Origin: Diphasiastrum complanatum
Lineage: Eukaryota > Streptophyta > Lycopodiopsida > Lycopodiales > Lycopodiaceae
Length of the DNA stretch: 64,000 nucleotides
Assembly (NCBI GenBank): GCA_029204225.1
Contig: CM055111.1
Span: 48,459,594 to 48,523,593 of the forward strand
Direction of reading: 5' to 3'
Part shown: one piece after another, positions 56,893 through 64,000 of the stretch
Position numbering within the stretch: the stretch's first letter is position 1
Layout: every line of letters begins with the position of its first letter
Translations under genes and position numbers: made by a program
Notes under the pieces: generated by a model
Databases searched by the model: none
Told to the model about the DNA's origin: nothing
Seen by the model: the letters and a program-made list of their open reading frames with translations, nothing else

Positions 56893-57693
56893 CTAAAGGC
56901 TGAAATGAGCTAAATCCTTGGTTTTCATTCAATTTGATCACAATTTTTGATCTAAATCTTGTGTAGATTGGATCTTAGCATCTAGTATTGATTCTAGAAC
57001 TCAAAGTGAGTTAAATACATTGGAGATTGGTGTTGTGTGACTTCATTTGCAGGTGTTTAGGTGTCTAAAACCAGAGGCAAAGTTGAATTCAATTCACATT
57101 ACCAAGATAGCAAGTTTTGCTTGCTCCAAGCATTGATTTCTAAGCGAGTTTTGGAGGTGATTTCATAGAGGAGGCTTTCTAGCATTCAAGGAGAGGGAAG
57201 ATCAGAGTTTTGGGGACTCTTCAAGGCTGTTCTAAGGTGTAGTAGACACCTCCTAAAGTGATTTAGGTTCAGTCCAACCATTGCTTGACTTATGCACCAA
57301 ATTAGATCAATTTTTCAATCAATTTTGATCATTTTTTGCTTGTGATTGGATAGTAGATTGTGTTGCATCCTCATTAAGTTCCATTTAGATCTTTTACAAG
57401 TGATTTTGGAAGTATATTAGGTTTCTGAAATTCACTCTTGATCAGATCATTTGGAAGCTTTAATGTTCTTTATAGAAAGAGGGGCAATTCTACTAGTATT
57501 GTCTACTTCAATCAAGCAAGTGCATTGTTTCTAGTATTCTATGATTTGATTTTGTTAGAGATCATTCTTATATCTTTATAGGAAGTCTATTACTGATCTT
57601 TTCAGGTCCCTAAGAAGTGGGATAAGGTAGACCTTCAATCAAATCAATAGAAGTAACCTTCATTTTGTGTCAAGTCCTTGATTAGGAGACTAG
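56893..57693 (+). other. Copia-C 5' leader
   Basis: The 0.8 kb untranslated leader is AT-rich, and I recognised no gene in it. Confidence 0.6.
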
Positions 57694-60600
57694 ATGGCAT
57701 CTATAAATGCATATCTTTTGGATACTAATGAAAGGCTCAACAAAACTAACTATTCCATATGGAAAGTTAGAATGGAATCTATCATGATCATGCAAGATCT
57801 GATGGAAATTGTAAATGGTAAGGAGGGTGAACCTATTCATCCTCAAGAAAAAGCCAAATACATCAAGAGGTGCAATGTTGCACTACATTGCATAAAAATG
57901 AATGTTGCAAATGAACTCTTAAAAGAGGTAGGAGATTGCACTTCAGCTCAAGATGCTTGGGAGACTTTGCAAAAGGTCTATGAATCCAAGAACCAAACTA
58001 GAATGTTAGCTTTGAAGAATCAAATCTATAGAAGCTATCAAAAGAAAGGAGAGAGTGCACATACTTTTGTCCTAAGAGTAAAGGAATTGAACAAAGAGCT
58101 AGCCTTTATAGGTGACCCTATCAAGGATGAAGAGCTTGTTCAACTCATATTGAATGGACTAAGCTTTGAATTTGACAATTTGGTTCAGGGATATGCAATT
58201 ATGGGTAAGCTACCCATACTTGAAGAACTCCAAGGCACACTCATGGCCGAGGAATCAAGAAGGAGCCAAATGCAAGAGAGGATGGATAGGCTTTCCATCC
58301 AAGGTGGAGATGACCAAGCTCTCTTCACCAAAGGCAAAGGCAAGTCCAAAGGCAAAGGATCAACATTCAAGAAGTCTACAAAGCTTGAGGATCAAGAAGG
58401 ACCCCCAAAGGCATCTCCATCAACCACCAAAGTCAAGAAGGACAAATCAAAGGTGAAGTGCTACTATTGTAGCAAGATGGGGCATTATGCCTCAGAATGC
58501 TTCAAGAGGAAGCAAGATCAAAGCCAAGCCAACATAAGCAAAGAGGAGGAGGAGGAGAGTTCACATGAGGACTCTCTCATGATGTCCATATTTTCTTCAA
58601 CAAGCTTCAAAGGAGAAGATCCTTGGTGGATTGACTCGGGTGCTAGTTCACACATGACTAGTAAAAGGGAGTTTTTCTCTTCTCTCTTATCTTATGATGG
58701 ACCTATAAAGTCTATCTATACAGCAAATGATGAAGCTTGTAAGATTGAAGGAGTTGGTAGCATTCCCCTTTGCTTAGGATCTTCCAAAAAGATCAACATA
58801 GAAGGTGTTTTGTACATTCCTACAATAACAAAGAATCTACTAAGTGTTGGCCAAATGGTAGACAATGGTTTCAATGTTGACTTTGATTCAAATGAATGTT
58901 TCATCAAGAAGAAGGGTAAGATAGTGGCTAAGGGCACTAGACTTGGCAAACTTTATAAGCTGGATGCATTTGTGGATACTAATGTTGTCATGTTGGCCGA
59001 GAAGAGCAAGATATCTACCTTTACTTTATGGCACAAAAGACTTGGACATGTCAACTCGGGTTCCATGGAGGCTATGATCAAGGAGGAGTATGCTTTAGGC
59101 CTACCAAGGTCTATTGGGAAGGAAGACAAGGTTTGTGAAGCTTGTGCCTTATCCAAGGCACATAAGAAGGTGTTTCCTAACTCCATCACAAAGTCATCTC
59201 ATCCTCTTGAACTCATACACTCAGATGTGCACATTGCTAGCACCAAATCTAATGGAGGTTCATCCATGTTTTTAACCTTCATTGATGACTACTCAAGATA
59301 TTGTTGGGTGTTCTTACTTTCCTTCAAGTCTCAAGTATTTGATACTTTTGTAAAGTTCAAGTTGTTTGTGGAAAAGCATCATAATCATAGCATCAAGATT
59401 CTTAGAAGTGACAATGGTGGAGAATTCATCTCCAATGAGTTCAAGGCCTTTTGTGAGGAGGAAGGGATCAAGAAAGAGACTTCTTGTCCTTACACTCCTC
59501 AACAAAATGGAGTTGCTGAAAGAAGGAATAGAACATTATGTGAATGTTCTAAGGCTTTAATATTAGATGCTTGTTTGCCCAAATCCTTTTGGGGTGAGTC
59601 TCTTGTATGTGCAAACTACTTGATGAATTGCAAAGCAATTGAAGACAAAACTCCTTATGAGATGTTGTATGGAAAGAAACCCAATCTTAATCACTTGAAA
59701 GTTTTTAGGTGTATATGTTATGTGCATGTGCCATTGGAAACAAGAACCAAGGAGGATCCATCTTCCACAAGAGGGATCATGCTTGGATATGCAAGCTCAA
59801 GCAAGGGCTACAAAGTCTATCTCCCATCCTTGAACAAATTTGTTGTTTCAAGGGATGTCATCTTTGATGAACATCATATGCATATGCTTGAAGAAGGCTC
59901 AAGTGCTCCAACAATCAAGAAGAAGATGGCCGAGGAGCAAGATCTTGGTTTTGAGGAGGAGCTCATGGAGGAGCAAGCACCAAACCCACCTATCACACCA
60001 AGGAGATCTTCAAGGGCAAAAGTGGAGCCATCAAGGCTCACATATCAAGGCAAAGGACAGCAAGTTGAGGGTATCTCATCCACTTCTTATGCTTTATCTA
60101 GTTTTGAAGAACCATCTAATGTTGAAGATGCATTGAACTCCAAAGAATGGTATAAAGCTATGTTGGATGAGTATGATGCCTTGATTGAGAATGAAACTTG
60201 GTTGCTTGTTGAGAGACCTCAAAGGAATGTAATAGGATGCAAGTGGGTCTTCAAGCTTAAGTTGAATGCAAATGGGAGTGTTAACAAACATAAAGCAAGA
60301 TTAGTTGCAAAAGGTTATGCTCAAGAGAGAGGGATAGACTATGAGGAAACTTTTGCACCCGTGGACAAGATGGTCACAATAAGACTAATCATTGCACTTG
60401 CATCACATTTTGGATGGATTCTATGTCAAATGGATGTCTCTAATGCTTTCTTGAATGGTTTTTTGGAAGAGGATATCTATATGGAGCAGCCACAAGGGTT
60501 CATCAAGCATGGAATGGAGAACAAAGTATGCCATCTCCAAAGAAGCATCTATGGCTTGAAGCAAGCCTCGAGATCTTGGAATTCAAGACTACATTGCTAT

Positions 60601-61653
60601 CTTATTTCACTTTCTTTTGTTCAAAGTGAATATGATCCCACTCTTTACATTAAGTTTGATGATGTTGGTATTGTACTTTTACTCATTTATGTAGATGACA
60701 TCATCATTAGTGGAAATAGTATTGATGGTATTAAAAAAATCAAGATAGATCTATCCTTAGAGTTCAAGATGGTAGATCTAGGGTGTCTTCACTTCATCTT
60801 AGGCATAGAAGTACTTAGAGGGTCTGATTTTATCTTTATAAGTCAAGTAAACTATGCTCAAAGTCTTTTGAAGAAGTTTAAGATGGAAGTATGCAAAAGT
60901 GTTGACCCACCAATGGAGCAAGATGTAAAAGTGCCAAATGAAGATGATGAAAGATCCTTCATGGACATCACTTTGTTTAGGCAACTTATAGGTTCCTTAA
61001 TGTGGATCAATATAACTAGACCAGATCTTAGCTTTAGTGTATGTAGGTTGAGCCAATCCATGCAAAAGCCATTGAATATCCATTGGAAAAAGGCTAAGAG
61101 GATTCTAAGATACATCTCGGGTACATTGGATTTTGGGATTCTATATAGAGGAGATGTGATTAACCTTCATGCATTTAGTGATTCAGATTTTGCAGGGGAC
61201 AAGAGGGATAGGAAATCAACAAGTGCCTATTCAACTTTCATAGGAGAAGGTGTGGTTTCATGGCTTTCAAAAAAGCAAGAAACTATATCTCTATCTTCAA
61301 CCGAGGCCGAGTACAAAGCTTTGACAACCACTACAAAGGAGGTACTTTGGATCAAGAAATTATTGGTGGAACTAAAGATCATGGATTCAGAGGAGGCACC
61401 AATCATCTACAATGACAATATATCAGCCCAACACCTTGCATCTAACCCAATCTTCCATGCAAGATCTAAGCACATTGAGATATGCCATCACTTTGTGAGA
61501 GAAATGGTGCAAGCCAAGGAGATTGCTTTGGAGCATGTTCCAAGCAATGAATGTGTAGCTGATCTACTTACTAAACCACTTACAAAGACACCTTTTATGA
61601 GGTTCAGATCATCACTTGGAGTGATTAGTAAAGCAATGATTGAACCAAGCTAG
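57694..61653 (+). CDS. Copia-C gag-pol polyprotein, 1319 residues
   Basis: One uninterrupted frame. Gag occupies residues 1-250 (YSIWKVRMESIMIMQDLME), the zinc knuckle CYYCSKMGHYASEC lies at about 255-268, and protease WWIDSGASSHM at about 309-320. Integrase finger starts WHKRLGHVNSGS and contains CEACALSKAHK. The core has Asp in LIHSDVHIA, Asp in RSDNGGEF and Glu in QQNGVAERRNR. RT carries [20 protein letters not shown] and YVDDIIISGNS at about 998. RNase H carries SDSDFAGDKRDRKST and SSTEAEYKAL. Length and order are normal for plant copia. Small oddity: VFRCICYVH where FG is usual. It copies element RNA into DNA and inserts it. Confidence 0.96.
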   Translation: MASINAYLLDTNERLNKTNYSIWKVRMESIMIMQDLMEIVNGKEGEPIHPQEKAKYIKRCNVALHCIKMNVANELLKEVGDCTSAQDAWETLQKVYESKNQTRMLALKNQIYRSYQKKGESAHTFVLRVKELNKELAFIGDPIKDEELVQLILNGLSFEFDNLVQGYAIMGKLPILEELQGTLMAEESRRSQMQERMDRLSIQGGDDQALFTKGKGKSKGKGSTFKKSTKLEDQEGPPKASPSTTKVKKDKSKVKCYYCSKMGHYASECFKRKQDQSQANISKEEEEESSHEDSLMMSIFSSTSFKGEDPWWIDSGASSHMTSKREFFSSLLSYDGPIKSIYTANDEACKIEGVGSIPLCLGSSKKINIEGVLYIPTITKNLLSVGQMVDNGFNVDFDSNECFIKKKGKIVAKGTRLGKLYKLDAFVDTNVVMLAEKSKISTFTLWHKRLGHVNSGSMEAMIKEEYALGLPRSIGKEDKVCEACALSKAHKKVFPNSITKSSHPLELIHSDVHIASTKSNGGSSMFLTFIDDYSRYCWVFLLSFKSQVFDTFVKFKLFVEKHHNHSIKILRSDNGGEFISNEFKAFCEEEGIKKETSCPYTPQQNGVAERRNRTLCECSKALILDACLPKSFWGESLVCANYLMNCKAIEDKTPYEMLYGKKPNLNHLKVFRCICYVHVPLETRTKEDPSSTRGIMLGYASSSKGYKVYLPSLNKFVVSRDVIFDEHHMHMLEEGSSAPTIKKKMAEEQDLGFEEELMEEQAPNPPITPRRSSRAKVEPSRLTYQGKGQQVEGISSTSYALSSFEEPSNVEDALNSKEWYKAMLDEYDALIENETWLLVERPQRNVIGCKWVFKLKLNANGSVNKHKARLVAKGYAQERGIDYEETFAPVDKMVTIRLIIALASHFGWILCQMDVSNAFLNGFLEEDIYMEQPQGFIKHGMENKVCHLQRSIYGLKQASRSWNSRLHCYLISLSFVQSEYDPTLYIKFDDVGIVLLLIYVDDIIISGNSIDGIKKIKIDLSLEFKMVDLGCLHFILGIEVLRGSDFIFISQVNYAQSLLKKFKMEVCKSVDPPMEQDVKVPNEDDERSFMDITLFRQLIGSLMWINITRPDLSFSVCRLSQSMQKPLNIHWKKAKRILRYISGTLDFGILYRGDVINLHAFSDSDFAGDKRDRKSTSAYSTFIGEGVVSWLSKKQETISLSSTEAEYKALTTTTKEVLWIKKLLVELKIMDSEEAPIIYNDNISAQHLASNPIFHARSKHIEICHHFVREMVQAKEIALEHVPSNECVADLLTKPLTKTPFMRFRSSLGVISKAMIEPS

Positions 61654-61667
61654 ATAGTGAGGAGGAG

Positions 61668-62348
61668 TGTTAAAAATTCACAATTCTAGCTTGACTAGTT
61701 TTGGTCATATGGCTTGTAAATAGTTAGATGGTCATGATGTGGCTTGTCACACGTGCCAAATAGCATAGGATTCCATTCATAAGGATGTTCTCAAGTAGAC
61801 CTAAGTGTTAGAACCTTTGGAATGAGTCCAAATTATGCTTAGATACAAGGGAGAAAAAATAGGAGCTATTTCTGGTAATTTTTGCATTGTTGAGGGATCT
61901 CCAAGATTCCAACCCTAACTTGGTAGGGATGAAAGATCCACCAAATTAGCATTAGGGATAGGTTTAGGGCTACTCATACCTGCCCAAAACCGTGATGGAT
62001 CATGTATATATAGGTGATGATATCTCACCAAAATCAATTAAGCAATTTCATGTTTTTTCTCTCATAATGGTGCAATTGCTCTCTATGTTCATAATTGTTT
62101 GAGTACTTGTGATTACTAATGATTATAGGATTGAATGTAGGTCTGGTGTACAGTACTCAGACTGTGGGAGGCCGTACTTTCACACGTGTGAAGCCTTCTT
62201 CAAGGATTTGGGCCATTTAGTGAGGTTCAAGCATAGATTTTTGATGGATTTTGATGGTTCAACTTGTGCTAATCTTATGAAATCATAATCTATTGTTTCC
62301 CTCATCATTTCAAGTGTTTTAGAATCCTTATTTGCTGTAAATTTTACA
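61668..62348 (+). repeat. Copia-C 3' LTR
   Basis: The 681-bp partner of 56200-56880 is followed by GAATA. CACACGTGTG is at 62181-62190. Confidence 0.95.
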
Positions 62349-62801
62349 GAATATAGTCCAATAGAATTAAGAGGTGCATGGATCAATGATCCAATAGGAT
62401 CAAGAGGTGACAAAATATGGTCCAATCATAGTTAAGCATAGTGGTACCTCGTGAACCTACTAGTATCATTGTACTCCTCATTTTGAATCTAATTGATTTG
62501 GTGATTTCATGGATTTTGTGAGTTATTGGTTTTCTAGCTTTCTCTCTCTACCCGAGAGCTCATGATGTTTTTTCTCTCTCTACCCAAGGAGAGCAGCTTG
62601 TTTTTACTTAGATTATTTTTTGAATATTTCCCACACGTGTGAGTGAGATTTGGAAGTGATTGGATGCATGTAGTAGTGTGTTTTTGCCATAGGATCTAAG
62701 ATTGATCTTGAATCTCAATCTAGTCTTGATCTTGATGCATCTACACACCTTAGGAGATCACAAGTACATGTTGTGGACAGTCCACAGGTGTGAATTCAAC
62801 A

Positions 62802-62813
62802 TGGTATCAGAGC
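62802..62813 (+). other. Copia-B primer-binding site (tRNA-iMet)
   Basis: It reads TGGTATCAGAGC immediately after the LTR end TTCAACA. Confidence 0.93.
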
Positions 62814-63557
62814 CTACCTAAGGTTACCATGCATTTTGATCCATCTAAGTGAAAACTATTCATCAATCTTGAGCTAGAAATCGTCAAGGCCCATTTTTCT
62901 AGCTATCTTGTTCAATTTTGGATTATAAGAGATCAAAAGGACATTGATTGGGTCTGACCTGGTATTGTACGAAATCAGGTGCTCAGACACATTTGAGGAA
63001 CATCCAATTTTAGTTTGGAAGTTCTCTCTTATGTTTGATCCATTTATCTTGCTTGATAGCTTGTTTTGAAGTTTTTTTTGTCTAGTTTCTGATGCAATCA
63101 GTTTCATTCCATTTGGTTGAGCCAATCAGAAGTTATAAGCTTTTGAAGAGGGTTAGGTAGGGCACCTAGACCTGGGTGGACACATTTGGTTTGGTCAAGA
63201 GATTGCTTGGTTGATCCAAAATCACAGTTGTATGCTTACCAATCTCATCTATATGTGATCTAGGCACTGTCTTGAGATCTTAGCCATTTTGTTTCATGCA
63301 ATATCATTGTATTTGAGTCAAATTTGGTTTCTTAGTGTACTTCACACGTGCTAAGAGTGTTTGATCCTAACTTTGCCTGTACTCTATCATTTGATGTGAA
63401 ATAGATCTTGTTTTAGAGAGATTTGAGTAGCTAGTGAGAATCAATTCACAAATAGTTGCAAAATCTTTCATAGGAGGAGATAGTACTCTATTGTTGGATC
63501 CTATAGAGAGTGTGTAGCAGCATTTATTGTTCATCATTTGATTTGTCTTCACTTCAA
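62814..63557 (+). other. Copia-B 5' leader
   Basis: It is non-coding in plus orientation. Minus-strand frames here are chance. Confidence 0.55.
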
Positions 63558-64000
63558 ATGTCTTCAATGGGTTCATCCTTGTTGGAACCAAGTGAAAGAT
63601 TGTCCACTTCAAAATATTCAATTTGGAAAATGAGGATGGAGTCCATCTTGATCCTTCAAGACGTGATGGACATAGTTCTTGGCCTTGAAGAAGAACCACA
63701 AGTTCTTCAAGATGTTCAAAAATACAAAAAGAGAGCTAGGATGGCTCTCCACTACATTAAGATGAATGTCTCTAATGAGATATTGAGGGAGATAGGTACT
63801 TGTACAACAGCCAAAGAAGCTTGGGACTGTCTCAAGACTATCTATGAGGCTAAGAATACCTCTAGGCTTCTCACTCTTAGGAATCAAATCTTTCAAAGTA
63901 GCCAAAAGAGTGATGAGAGTGCATCTAGTTATGTTTTGAGAGTAAAAGATATTCATAGAGAACTTGCTTGTATTGGTAATTCCATCAATCAAAATGAGCT
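63558..64000 (+). CDS. Copia-B gag N-terminus, runs off the window
   Basis: From ATG 63558 the frame reads MSSMGSSLLEPSERLSTSKY, then SIWKMRMESILILQDVMDIV, and stays open to the window end at GNSINQNE. It is the same gag type as copia-C and copia-minus (SIWKVRMES). The frame is undamaged as far as visible, so copia-B may have been intact when copia-C entered its LTR. Confidence 0.88.
   Translation, partial: MSSMGSSLLEPSERLSTSKYSIWKMRMESILILQDVMDIVLGLEEEPQVLQDVQKYKKRARMALHYIKMNVSNEILREIGTCTTAKEAWDCLKTIYEAKNTSRLLTLRNQIFQSSQKSDESASSYVLRVKDIHRELACIGNSINQNE

Larger units (their letters stand above)
56200..62348 (+). mobile_element. Copia-C: complete Ty1/copia element with intact polyprotein
   Basis: It is 6149 bp. 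Each LTR is 681 bp (56200-56880, 61668-62348), starting TGTTAAAAATTCAC and ending TTTTACA. I counted about ten differences between them, so it is recent but not brand new. The primer site is at 56881-56892 and the purine tract GTGAGGAGGAG at 61657-61667. It has a single open polyprotein. All parts needed for retrotransposition are visible. Confidence 0.95.
55912..62801 (+). repeat. Copia-B 5' LTR, split by copia-C
   Basis: It starts TGTGAAGAATTGAAAAAG and ends TGTGAATTCAACA. Without copia-C and one GAATA it is about 736 bp and matches the solo LTR at 39691-40427. The primer site TGGTATCAGAGC is at 62802-62813. Confidence 0.92.

Overview
The window is nuclear DNA of a land plant with a large, repeat-filled genome. 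The evidence is spliced GT-AG genes, plant-type Ty1/copia and Ty3/gypsy retrotransposons primed by initiator-Met tRNA, hAT DNA transposons, a Helitron replicase relic, and two 3' exons of a plant-type cysteine synthase. I cannot name the lineage. There is no bacterial-style operon, rRNA, tRNA or CRISPR array. Almost every recognisable gene belongs to a mobile element.

Layout. 1-1346: remnant of an internally deleted hAT transposon (BED finger joined out of frame to a C-terminal piece), then palindromic GGTACC-rich termini and (AT)n. 2271-2505: a stray copy of a hAT terminus. 2506-12167: a complete hAT element (hAT-1) with CATAG termini and the 8-bp duplication GTCCAGTT on both sides. Its six-exon transposase runs on the minus strand, and exon 1 is split by a young chromodomain Ty3/gypsy element (6352-10906, 358-bp LTRs, duplication TAGGC) that has itself lost protease and the RT core. 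12342-15069: two exons of O-acetylserine(thiol)lyase enclosed by inverted ~200-bp copies of the hAT terminus, a candidate gene-capture structure.

15.1-19.4 kb has no gene I recognise apart from a possible two-exon ORF near 18.3 kb. 19.4-33.0 kb is a decayed mixture: an LTR with truncated gypsy pol (19.4-21.9 kb), a gypsy LTR region (22-23 kb), a long (CT)n tract, a tRNA-Asp primer site of Tat/Athila type (23.96 kb) followed by tandem repeats, and a second decayed gypsy pol (29.5-31.8 kb) lying between inverted GGCGCC-rich LTRs. 33.8-35.7 kb is a broken Helitron Rep domain. 37.7-38.7 kb is a minus-strand gypsy gag relic.

38.7-64 kb is a nested retrotransposon stack that can be ordered from duplications and unoccupied sister copies. 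An old copia element (LTR pieces at 38.7-39.0 and 45.6-46.0 kb, coding relic 46.1-48.1 kb) received a minus-strand copia (39040-45624, duplication ATCTT), whose left LTR then received a solo LTR (39691-40427, duplication TAGGT). A rearranged minus-strand gypsy (48.1-54.0 kb, with an inverted partial copy of itself and a further solo LTR) received copia-A (54044 on), which received copia-B (55912 on, gag at 63558 running off the window). The 5' LTR of copia-B received copia-C (56200-62348, duplication GAATA). Copia-C has one uninterrupted 1319-codon polyprotein and looks like the only possibly competent element here.

How they work together: the copia and gypsy relics are not a pathway but layers of insertion. 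One shared feature is the palindrome CACACGTGTG, present in several otherwise distinct LTR families.
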